Assembly (NCBI RefSeq): GCF_017591435.1
Contig: NC_059303.1
Coordinates: forward strand, 5,076,360-5,140,359
DNA length: 64,000 nucleotides
Direction of reading: 5' to 3'
Source of the DNA: Portunus trituberculatus
Lineage: Eukaryota > Arthropoda > Malacostraca > Decapoda > Portunidae
A program made the position numbers and the translations under genes. This document shows, piece after piece, positions 49,540 to 64,000 of this stretch (the stretch's first letter is position 1; each line of letters opens with the position of its first letter). The notes beneath the pieces are model-generated. The model saw only the letters and a list, made by a program, of their open reading frames with translations. It did no database searches and was not told the origin of the DNA.

Positions 49540-49684
49540 CATCCCGCTGCTCCCCGCCCCCCGCCGCCCGCCGCCCGCCGCCCGCCGCTCCTCGTGTCAC
49601 GGCGGCCGGTGCATGAGGCGGTCATCCCTCCTCCTGCTCCTGCTCCTCCTGTCCTCCAGACTCATAGCCATTCGCTCGTCGTGT
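49540..49684 (+). promoter_or_regulatory. GC-rich 5' region: CCGCCC repeats upstream of a candidate first exon
   Basis: 49550-49590 contains repeated GCCGCCC words (GC-box/Sp1-like) and many CpG dinucleotides, in otherwise AT-rich or pyrimidine-rich surroundings. It directly precedes an ATG with a signal-peptide-like frame. Confidence 0.3.
49613..49684 (+). CDS. Candidate first coding exon with signal peptide
   Basis: ATG at 49613-49615 opens MRRSSLLLLLLLLSSRLIAI then RSSC, up to a donor-like TGT|GTAAGA at 49684/49685. Two Arg, two Ser, eight consecutive Leu and a small-residue region make a textbook signal peptide: basic n-region, hydrophobic core, polar end. The CTC/CTG codons are not a perfect triplet repeat. 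If real, it starts a secreted or membrane protein gene going right, with an (AG)n 11 bp into the intron. No second exon was recognised within the window, so chance is a fair alternative. Confidence 0.3.
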
Positions 49685-49692
49685 GTAAGAAC

Positions 49693-49695
<3 letters not shown>

Positions 49696-49770
<75 letters not shown>

Positions 49771-49916
49771 CCATTGAGCCACATGGATATCCCGCACTAA
49801 GGCTAAAGAAAAACCTGATTCAGCTCGTGACTTTGTTAACGAAACGACAAACTGTGCAACACGTGATGAATATTCATTCGTTATATTATGAGGAAGAGTT
49901 GAGAATTTATGCTCCC

Positions 49917-49983
<67 letters not shown>
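49696..49983. repeat. (AG)n and (GA)n microsatellites
   Basis: (AG)n at 49696-49767 and (GA)n at 49919-49983, in the same orientation, separated by 150 bp of unique sequence. Confidence 0.97.
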
Positions 49984-49986
<3 letters not shown>

Positions 49987-50269
49987 CACAAGCAGAAATT
50001 TAGACCGAGGGAAGGAAAAAAATGCCGGTCAGGGGTCGGGAGGCTGTAGTGAAAACTTGATATTTTGCAGTGGATGTTTATAACGTGGTGGGCAGAGTGT
50101 GCGACTGGGGTGACGTGACTCACTGCTCGCCGTGCTCCGTATATCATATATTCTTTTTGACCATTTATTTCCATCTTTCCTGCGAGATTGCAAAAGCCCG
50201 CGGCGGTTGTGTTAATTAATTTTAGGCCCCTGAAGATAACATCACAAACAACACGGCCTGTCTGCAAAG

Positions 50270-51620
50270 GTCACCTCACAACCAATCAATTAAGAGGCGC
50301 ATCACAAGTCGTCAGCAGTTAAATGCGTCACAGATAGTCTTTTTTTCTTATGTAAGGAGGGAGAGCTGGCCAAGGGCAACTAAAACGATTAAACAAAAAG
50401 ATCCACTTAGACAAGACTGAGAGAGTTAGCCAAAAGAATGGGGTAAATGTCTTGAAACTTCTTCCTAAATGAGTTCAGGTAATAGGCAGATGGAAATGCA
50501 GAAGCAGGTAGGGAGTTCCAGAGTTTACCAGAGAGATGAGTAATGTCATACGTGTAGGCTTAGAACAATGACGAAGTTAGTTAATCAAAAGATCCGTCAC
50601 AGTAAATAAAAAGGGAGGTTACAAGTTAATTTTTGCGTGCGTCACCATCAGTCAGTAAGAGGAAGGTCCCAGTTGGCTAATTAAATAGTGTTGCGTCACA
50701 GTCAGTCGGTTGAAAGGAAGGTTCTGATTAATTAAAACGCGCCTTATAGTCAGCCTTTTTTTTAGCAAGACACTTGTTAACAGAGGTGTCGGTTTGTTCA
50801 AAGGAAGGTCGTAGGCGATTCAGTAAGTGGTGTGTCACGGGCATACTCTACATTTTAAAAAGAAGAAGCACGTTACATCCGGGTATTTAAAGAGGAACGT
50901 GACATCGAGTTAGTTAAAAGGCTCCTCAAAGCTAGTTAGTTAGTTAGGCCAGTTAGTTAGCAAAAAATCTGGTCAAGGCCAGTCCGTCAACAAGGTCACA
51001 GTCAGTCACGTCACAGCCAAACACTTAAAAAGGAATTTACAAGCATCTAATTTCAAGGCACATCAAAGCCAGCCATTGAAGAAGAGCATCACATCTAATG
51101 AAGAAACAGTAGAAACATTACAAATAGTCAGTAAGGACGCTCGTTACAAATCAGTTCACTTTTTCAGTGAGGTATACAAGAATTCACGACCACTAGAAAC
51201 AATGTATGGAATCTTTATAAGCATCTGCAAAAGAGAAAAGAAGCAGAAAAGAAAAGATAGATGTAGCAATATCCAGCTAGTTCAGTGTTTGGGGGTAGCT
51301 GTAGAACAAGTAAATATGACTAAAAGTAAATAGTGATTGAAGAAACGTGGCAAATAGCGGTGAAAATCCTGATATATTCCTTCCTCACAGTCAGTCAGTT
51401 AAGAGCAGCGTCACAAACAGTCAGCTAATAGACGCGTCACAGTCAGTCAAAACACTCCCCAGTCATTCAGATAAGAGCAGCGTCACGACGAGGTGATAGC
51501 AAGGCCTATCAAAACCAGTCAGTCCAGAGGCTCGTCCCAGTCATTATGAAGGGCGCGTCACAACCAGTCAGTCATGGGAGGCGTCACGGGCAGCAGGAAA
51601 ACAGCTCCCTAAGGCGCAGT
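50270..51620 (+). repeat. Degenerate satellite of CAGTCAGT..GCGTCACA units
   Basis: Short units of about 25-40 bp recur in drifted form: CAGTCAGTTAAGAG followed by GCGTCACA, for example 50285-50330, 50640-50720, 50985-51020 and most clearly 51395-51600 (CAGTCAGTTAAGAGCAGCGT, GACGCGTCACAGTCAGTC, GCGTCACAACCAGTCAGTC). The array is broken by a LINE fragment at 50342-50530 and by unrecognisable stretches. Confidence 0.65.
50342..50530 (-). mobile_element. LINE family 1, 3'-terminal fragment inside the satellite
   Basis: The reverse complement reads TCTGGTAAACTCTGGAACTC then CTACCTGCTTCTGCATTTCC and matches 2370-2520 and 31320-31500. Satellite-like units flank it on both sides, so it inserted into the array or the array grew around it. 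Confidence 0.75.
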
Positions 51621-51804
51621 TAAAGAGATAATAATGATGATGACGATGATGCACAGAGGGTCATTAAAGGTTCCAATGCACGGGGCTTATCATGGTTCAC
51701 TAATGACCGAGATTAAGGTGCTTTACGATAAATAATGCTGCGAGTTATCAAAAATGCTGATATAAATATGCATATCTTGACTTCTCGCTTGTATTTATCT
51801 CCGA

Positions 51805-52086
51805 GACTCCCACACAAGCTTGTAATTTTAGCTTTTGGTTAATTAACAAGCAATGTTAACTTTTTATAGAATGAATAACAGCAAATGAGCAAAACAATAT
51901 AAGGAACAAGCAGATCTCATCGTATTCCTCAATATATTAAGCATACTCCCACGCAAGCTTGTAATTTTAGCTTTTGGTTCACTGATGAGCAAGATTAACT
52001 TCTTTTTACAGAATGAATAACAGCGAATGAGCAAAATAATATAAGGAACAAATAGATTTAGTTTTTTCGTCACTATATTAAGCATA
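51805..52086. repeat. Tandem duplication of about 140 bp
   Basis: CAAGCTTGTAATTTTAGC occurs at 51815 and 51954 (offset 139). Both copies continue with TTTTGGTT, GAATGAATAACAGC(A/G)AATGAG and ATATAAGGAACAA, ending ATATTAAGCATACT. Confidence 0.88.
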
Positions 52087-52696
52087 CTTCAAATTCCAGT
52101 ACGTTAAAATTCCATTCTTAAATATTACACAAACAAGATTTCCCTAAAAATAATTCTCAAATGAAGTTATGCTGTGAAAATTAAATTAGCGTAGATTGAT
52201 CAAGGTATCACATTTCTGACGTGGAGGGAATTGACACGCATATAAACTCCATAAAATAATATTTGAGAGTGGAATACACAAGGGTGACAGTGACGTAAAT
52301 GCTTCTATTAGCCCTCTATGGAAGCCTACGCACATTAACCCTCCATTAAGCCAACATTAACCCCCTACTGAAACATATATTAACCCCGCGAGACTTCTTG
52401 ACATGCCTATAATTCAAACCGCTATATAAGTAACTAAATACATCAACATATAAGAAACAAGGCACCCATAGCATCTCAGTCTCTTAGATCTAAACACCAG
52501 GGAAGGAAAGGCATCCGCGGCACCAAACTTGACCAAATGACCCTTGACAGCATTACCCGCTTGATGTCATTTACTCATAAGGGCTCAGCCAACGCGAGGC
52601 CTCTCAGGTGTGTGCGTGAGAGGCTCAAGAGGAGAGAGTGAGAGGGACGACAGGGTAAGTGAGTATGCTTTGACCGTAACACCTTTCCAGACTGAT

Positions 52697-52700
<4 letters not shown>
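52087..52700. other. Gene-free spacer
   Basis: AT-rich; contains short repeats of the word CATTAACCC/TTAACCC near 52310-52390. No gene recognised. Confidence 0.45.

Positions 52701-52760
<60 letters not shown>
52701..52760. repeat. (GA)n microsatellite
   Basis: 30 units; faces the (CT)n tracts at 52774 and 52867. Confidence 0.97.
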
Positions 52761-52763
<3 letters not shown>

Positions 52764-52792
52764 ATGTAAAAAATCTCTCTCTCTCTCTCTCT

Positions 52793-52864
52793 GCTGGATC
52801 GAATGTAGGCGTAATTGGAAGAAAAATTTATGCAAGGAGATGAAGAAAACGGAATCAAGTTGGA

Positions 52865-52867
<3 letters not shown>
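52793..52867 (-). mobile_element. Short interspersed element flanked by (CT)n, copy 2
   Basis: Inverted copy of 39052-39132 (GCTGGATCGAATGTAGGCGT ... AAGTTGGACATC on the plus strand). Here (CT)n lies on both sides, at 52774-52792 and 52867-52925. Confidence 0.7.
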
Positions 52868-52926
<59 letters not shown>

Positions 52927-52957
52927 AAAAAAAAAAAAAAAATAAAAGGTACATATG

Positions 52958-53029
<72 letters not shown>
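52867..53029. repeat. Two (CT)n tracts separated by poly-A
   Basis: (CT)n at 52867-52925, an A-rich linker, then (CT)n at 52961-53029. Confidence 0.96.
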
Positions 53030-53031
<2 letters not shown>

Positions 53032-53109
53032 TATATAATATTGTACCATTTTACTGTAAGTTTTACGAGTTTAAAGGTTGCATTTGGTGTACCATCCATC
53101 TTTAACTAA

Positions 53110-54000
<891 letters not shown>

Positions 54001-54049
54001 CAGGTATTGATTACATGTTATCGCTTACTTTGATTTAGTTTCATTAGTG

Positions 54050-54217
54050 TTGGAGTGAGGCAGGGAGGAAGAAGGGGAGAGAGAAAGACAGAAAAGATAA
54101 AAGAAAAGAGAAACGTAAGAAATGAAAAGTTGGAGAAAGAGTGAGGCAGAAAAAGAGAAGAAAGAGTGAAGAAAATTTGAGGGAGAAAAGAAGGAAATAG
54201 AAGGGAGTGAAAAGGAT

Positions 54218-54305
<88 letters not shown>

Positions 54306-54440
54306 AACAAGAACAGGAAGGGAGAGTGAAGGAGAGACCAAAGACATACAGTATGGTAGAGGAGGGAAGAGATGAAAAAGAAGAGGAGGAGGAGGAGGAG
54401 GAGGAGGAGGAGGAGGAAGAGGAGGAGGACAGAATAGGAA
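54050..54440. other. Purine-rich segment with (GA)n and (GGA)n
   Basis: Plus-strand A/G-rich. Contains (GA)n at 54225-54302 and (GGA)n at 54383-54428. Confidence 0.75.
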
Positions 54441-54469
54441 GTGAGGAGTGAGTCTTGAGCCTAATTCAG

Positions 54470-58090
<3,621 letters not shown>

Positions 58091-58158
58091 GCTCTTGTGT
58101 CATTTTCCTGCATTGTGCTCGCGTGACTACCGAGTGTTAGACTTTCTTGTGCGCGCTG

Positions 58159-58162
<4 letters not shown>

Positions 58163-58246
<84 letters not shown>
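58163..58246. repeat. (AG)n microsatellite
   Basis: About 42 units. It follows the (CCT)n at 58026-58086, so strand bias flips here. Confidence 0.97.
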
Positions 58247-58248
<2 letters not shown>

Positions 58249-58920
58249 TGTGTTTCGGCACGTTTTCAAATATCCCCTTTCATTTAGTGCATGTCTGGTT
58301 CTGGTATCACGTCTATATATATTCTGAGCCACGTGTAATGATGCCAGATTAAGTTACACGCGTTATATGTAATGGTAACAACACAAGGTCTGGCTGGGCT
58401 GGACGTGGGAGCTCACACACTACAATTACCTGAATACACCTGGATCAAGTTAAATGACTTTATTGTATAGCCTCTCATTACCTTCAGTTCAGGATTACGA
58501 GTGTGTTGTTATTTCTCAACTTTTGAAGGCTTTTATCTTTTGTTATACTTTTTTTTTTCATATTCGTGGCACGCCATTAGGTTTGATGAAGCAATATGTA
58601 TCAAGACTGGTGTGGAAACCTTAATTGGGCTTTCAGGTGAAGATTAAGGAAGAGATATCGTGTAAAAGCTTCCATTGGGGTATTTGGTTTCGTTTTCTTC
58701 AGCGTCTTTATTCTTGTAAGACTATTTTTAAAAGGTCATTGAGAATATTATTTGCTTTTTCATGAACACTTTCCTGAACATGCATTAGCCATTTTAAACT
58801 ATCACTAAAATTATACAGATATTCTTCACCTTTTTATTAACTTGTACTGAAAAAATACTAGCCATGTTGAGAGGTATTAGCAGCAATACAACCATTAATA
58901 TAAGTCTCTGTTCGGTACTC
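58247..58920. other. Gene-free spacer
   Basis: AT-rich; nothing recognised. Confidence 0.45.
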
Positions 58921-59450
58921 TTTTCTACTTCACAACTGCACCGTCACCTACAGACATTCCCTTTTCTACTTCCCAACTGCACCTACAGACATTCCCTTCT
59001 TTTCTACTTCACAAATGCACCTACAGACATTCCCTTCTTTTCTACTTCACAAATGCACCTACAGACATTCCCTTCTTTTCTACTTCACAAATGCACCAAC
59101 AGACATTCCCTTTTCTACTTCACAAATGCACCTACAGACATTCCCTTCTTTTCTACTTTACAAATGCACCAACAGACATTCCCTTTTCTACTTCACAAAT
59201 GCACCTACAGACATTCCCTTCTTTTCTACTTCACAAATGCACCAACAGACATTCCCTTTTCTACTTCCCAACTGCACCTACAGACATTCCCTTCTTTTCT
59301 ACTTCACAAATGCACCTACAGACATTCCCTTCTTTTCTATTTCACAAATACACCTACAGACATTCCCTTTTCTATTTCACAAATGCACCTACAGACATTC
59401 CCTTCTTTTCTACTTTACAAATGCACCGTCACCTACAGACATTCCCTTCC
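58921..59450 (+). repeat. Minisatellite with 35- and 38-bp units, about 13 copies
   Basis: The unit is CTACAGACATTCCC(TTC)TTTTCTACTTCACAAATGCAC. Presence or absence of TTC gives 38 or 35 bp. Units with CAACAGACATT are always 35 bp and alternate with 38-bp CTACAGACATT units around 59090-59280. Both outermost units carry the variant GCACCGTCACCTACAG. The unit has no stop codon on this strand, so all three frames stay open; the resulting Thr/Phe/Ser-rich frames are not genes. Confidence 0.95.
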
Positions 59451-59841
59451 TTCTTTCATGTTTCCATTATCTCACTCCTTGCTTCCCTCCCTTCGTATTA
59501 TTAAATTCTAACTTGTCCTCCTCCAGTAAAACCAACAACCAAACATTTTTACTTCATTGAATTTCGTTAGTTTTAAAAGATTTGATAGACTTAGGCCTAA
59601 GGATAACAAATAGATAAAGGTAGGCATGATTTTTTTATTTTTTATTTTTTTTTTTTTTAGAGTTTTGGCGCTTGTAGGTCTGGTGGCTTTTTTGCAGCTT
59701 CCCTTTTGTTTTTGTGCTCTTATGCTCAGTCAGCTTGAGAGCATAAGCCGAGATATTCCGGTATTTGGCCTCAGGGGGAATACTATTGCATCTTCTTTCT
59801 TTCCTATTGTTTCTCACACTGGCAGTTTTTCACTTTACAAT

Positions 59842-59846
<5 letters not shown>
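59451..59846. other. Gene-free spacer with poly-T
   Basis: T-rich run at 59630-59660 followed by GAGTTTTGGCGCTTGTAGGT; possibly the 3' end of a retroelement, but unassigned. Confidence 0.35.
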
Positions 59847-59918
<72 letters not shown>

Positions 59919-60057
59919 AATGTGTAATATCGCTATCATACGTTTATTTTTTTTTCCGAATCCTGCAATTTTCTTTTTCCTTCAAGAAATATCCAGGTTA
60001 TCCATTGTCCTCTTCTTCTCATTCGCCTCTCACTGTCTTCTCGCTTTTCTCAGCTTT

Positions 60058-60126
<69 letters not shown>
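59847..60126. repeat. Two (TC)n microsatellites
   Basis: 59847-59917 and 60061-60126, separated by T-rich sequence. Confidence 0.96.
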
Positions 60127-60130
<4 letters not shown>

Positions 60131-60247
60131 TTCGCCGCCATCATCACGCAGGTAAATATTTGTGCCCTAACTGTGGGAATCCTGCTCAGATAAAGAGGCT
60201 CCTCGTGATTATTGCCAGACCACCTTCTCATCTCCCTTGCATGACTC

Positions 60248-60248
<1 letters not shown>

Positions 60249-60341
<93 letters not shown>
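60249..60341. repeat. (AC)n microsatellite
   Basis: About 46 units. Confidence 0.97.
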
Positions 60342-60343
<2 letters not shown>

Positions 60344-60428
60344 AAAATACACATCTAGCACGAGAAACGAGATTAAAAAAATGAATAATTAGCTAATAAA
60401 CAAAGAAAAAAAGTGTAATATAATAAAT

Positions 60429-60429
<1 letters not shown>

Positions 60430-60512
<83 letters not shown>

Positions 60513-60627
60513 CTGTCACAGTTGCAATATTCCTGGTTTTTCTTTTTTCTCTTTTATCTTTTATTTTCCGGTTCTATTTCTCTCCTTTCATCAACCGTCG
60601 ACTCATCGGTGCGTGCGTGCGTGCGTG

Positions 60628-60695
<68 letters not shown>

Positions 60696-60862
60696 AATAA
60701 CTGCGCAGTGCTATTCTTGTATTCCCCGTATTGTCCCTCGTTTTATTTTGGTTCTTACCTCGCGTATTTACAGTAGCTCTCCTTTCTTTTTGTCCTTTTT
60801 TTTTTTTTTTGTTTATTCTCATACTTTCTTTTTCCCGGCAGCGTAAAATTTGCATTCCGTGT

Positions 60863-60934
<72 letters not shown>
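60430..60934. repeat. (CT)n, (GT)n and (GA)n microsatellites
   Basis: (CT)n 60430-60508, (GT)n 60631-60692 preceded by (GTGC)n at 60610-60627, and (GA)n 60866-60934. Confidence 0.96.
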
Positions 60935-60938
<4 letters not shown>

Positions 60939-61421
60939 CTACTTTCGTTTCATAAGTTTATCATTAAATAAAAAAAAATCTATGTAATTCCTTATTTTTC
61001 ATTCCAATAGTTACTGCTTTTAATATTGCACTGAGATATTTAACAATTCACAATATTAAAGACAATGTATAAAGTCTTGAATTAAAATCACGTACAAGAA
61101 AGAAATGAGTGAAAGGAGTACATTTTGCAATATCTACGCAGTACATTGTTTAAAAGTGGCACTGGAATAAGGAAAGAGGTCTCACTGGTTGGTAATTAAG
61201 AAAAGATGTAGCAAATAGCAGTAAGAGATTAATAACTTTGAAGGCCTTTAGTTTATATTGACTGGCCACGCGATAAACACAAAGGTCTGCATTGGTGAAC
61301 ATTTCCGGATCTCATAACGACTGATTTTCAAGGTTACAGAAGTGTTATGTTCAGTTTCATTCTCATGCGTGTTTTTCATATCAGTGGTACATAATTCTCT
61401 CTTCATTATCGCTGAAATCAT

Positions 61422-61690
61422 ACAAACATTCCTGAAAACTCCAGTAACTTCCACCACAACCTATCAAAAGTTTTCCGAGTTATGGCGTTTAACATTTGAT
61501 AATATGAAGCTAACTGTTAAAAGAACTTGTACTTTGTTGGTATACTCACTAATAAAACTAGAATTATACAAACACTCACTAATTTCCACTACAACCATTT
61601 TAAAAGTTGAGTTATACAAGCGAACGTTTGAGAATACGAAGGAAAATATTTGAAGAATTTGTGTACCATGTTATTAAACTCATTAATAAA
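61422..61690. repeat. Diverged tandem duplication of about 134 bp
   Basis: The two units end in CTCA(C/T)TAATAAA at 61556 and 61690. They share TACAAACA, ACTTCCAC(C)ACAACC/TTTCCACTACAACC, AAAAGTT..GAGTTAT and GAA(A/T)ATAT-type words. Frames across it are not gene-like. Confidence 0.65.
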
Positions 61691-63009
61691 CATTCCGTAT
61701 CTTTCATTCATACATGCACACATTTTCTTACGTTCCGACACGATGCACGTCTGTCACGCACCTTCAGTTTTATTTCATTTGTACAAATTAACGCGTGTAA
61801 ATTTGTTTCTTTCTCTTTTACTCTTGTTATTTTGTTATTATTATTATTATTATTACTGTTATTATCATTATTATCACTATTACCCTCCTCATCATTGTTG
61901 TTTTCCGTTTTCCTCCGTCAGTAGCATCCGATCACCTGCGATAAGTCCTGCCCGATATGGCTTCGCTAACCTATATTTGCGTCCCGCGCGAGGAAGGATC
62001 GATGGATTTTCTTTCAGCGCAGCACAATGGTTATGTGTTTATCTGCTCCCTGTTGTCCCGATATGGATTTTTTTGTCTTCCGTGTGGCGGCTACTGGATG
62101 AAATTGTGTTGTTTCTCATGTTTCTGTTGTGTTACTTTTACTGTTTTGTTGCTAATAGTCGAGTTATCTTATCTTTTATTTGTTGTTATTTCAGATCCTT
62201 TTGTTATTTTAGTTTGTTATCATTCCTGTTATTTTAATGTGTTGTGTTACCTTGGATTCTTTTGTTCATATTGTTCGTGTTACTTTTGCTGGTTTTTGTT
62301 CATGTTTTTTTTTTTTGGTCTTTTTCCAGATATTTTTTGCTTTGTTTTTATTCTTGTTTGTATTCTTGCTATCATTATCATTAGAACTCAAGTGGATATG
62401 ATACTTTTTATATTTATCACTAACCATTACATTCACTAAATCAGAAGTAATATTTAGCAGGAACAATTGTATTATTTCCGATGGTGGTGGTGGTGGTGGT
62501 GGTAGCAGAAATAGCAGTAATGGAAACAATAACAACACCATTATATAAAGTAACAATGGATATGAATATTTTAACCATAATAGCACCTTAACCTTTTCAC
62601 TTCAATATGCTACAATTTACAGCACCAAAAAGTAATAAGGAGTCTTTAGATGCAAGTACAGGAAGGAAAGGGATTGAAAAGGGGATGTATCTCTATTTCT
62701 AGCCAGTACAATTTTTAAAGGTAACTCTTGAAAAAAAAAAAAGTCAGTGATTGAACAAAGATGTGTCAAATATTAGTGAAATAGTTATTTTTTCCCCACA
62801 CATAAAAAGACAAATTGGTCCCAGGCAAAGATGGATATCCGTGTGAATTAGCAGTAGCAGTAATATTATTATTAGTAGTAGTAGTAGTAGTAGTAGTAAC
62901 GATTGTGCATTGCCATCTTGTTCCTGGACATCAAGTACATACACAGTAGCCACGCCTGAGTTCCCTTTTATCCCAATGGTCCTCCAAAGTTCGTGTTTAC
63001 CTCGCCTCT

Positions 63010-63012
<3 letters not shown>
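61691..63012. other. Gene-free spacer
   Basis: Includes short ATT/GTA triplet stretches (61830-61885, 62860-62898) and a T/G-rich part at 62100-62350 that yields a Cys/Phe/Leu-rich frame. No exon supported. Confidence 0.45.
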
Positions 63013-63247
<235 letters not shown>

Positions 63248-63331
63248 AGTTTAGCAGAGGAAGAATGGAGAGCGAAATTGGGGTCGAGCGGATGAGAGGT
63301 GTTGGTAATGGAATTTGTGTGTATGTGTTTG

Positions 63332-64000
<669 letters not shown>

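Noticed and set aside
51076..51333. 85-codon open frame with balanced composition
   Set aside because: It sits in the degenerate satellite region and has no recognisable motif or splice context; the length is compatible with chance.
58864..59560. Three overlapping open frames of 137-215 codons
   Set aside because: They arise because the 35/38-bp minisatellite unit has no forward stop in any frame. Frame changes at each 35-bp unit make a conserved protein unlikely.
61957..62439. 160-codon Cys/Phe-rich frame
   Set aside because: T/G-rich sequence biases codons to Phe, Cys, Val and Leu. No family motif was recognised.

Overview
This window looks like noncoding-rich eukaryotic nuclear DNA, most likely from an arthropod and probably a decapod crustacean. 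The evidence is a spliced REXO4-type exonuclease gene with GT-AG introns, several decayed non-LTR retrotransposons, tRNA-derived SINEs, and a very high density of perfect di- and trinucleotide microsatellites (AC/TG, AG/CT, TA, and triplets such as CTC, CTA and ATT). The crustacean assignment is inferred from this repeat spectrum and is not proven. There are no bacterial signals: no operons, no ribosome-binding sites, no CRISPR.

Layout. 1-2526: a frameshifted LINE (family 1) with endonuclease and reverse transcriptase (RT) remains. 2599-5085: a chain of LINE family 2 fragments and SINE copies joined by (AC)n tracts. 6148-7889: three coding exons giving the C-terminal half of REXO4; one intron holds a 372-bp perfect (TC)n. 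7890-13381: AT-rich, almost microsatellite-free, with one RTE-like LINE remnant and a GTGC-rich segment. 13382-13660: a probable terminal exon on the minus strand with a coiled coil. 16303-19224: a second retroelement cluster with two LINE family 2 copies in opposite orientations and two SINE types. 19395-64000: microsatellite-dense sequence with kilobase-scale polypurine/polypyrimidine tracts, several diverged tandem duplications, a degenerate satellite interrupted by a LINE fragment (about 50.3-51.6 kb), a 35/38-bp minisatellite (58.9-59.4 kb), a MITE-like element, short interspersed elements beside microsatellites, and a candidate signal-peptide first exon (49613-49684).

Genes. Only REXO4 is identified with high confidence. 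The minus-strand exon at 13.4-13.7 kb and the signal-peptide exon at 49.6 kb are plausible pieces of genes whose other exons are not recognisable here. Most long open frames are artefacts of microsatellites or pyrimidine-rich tracts and were not annotated. I found no convincing new biochemical system. The most notable structure is the repeated occurrence of retroelement copies bounded on both sides by (AC)n tracts.
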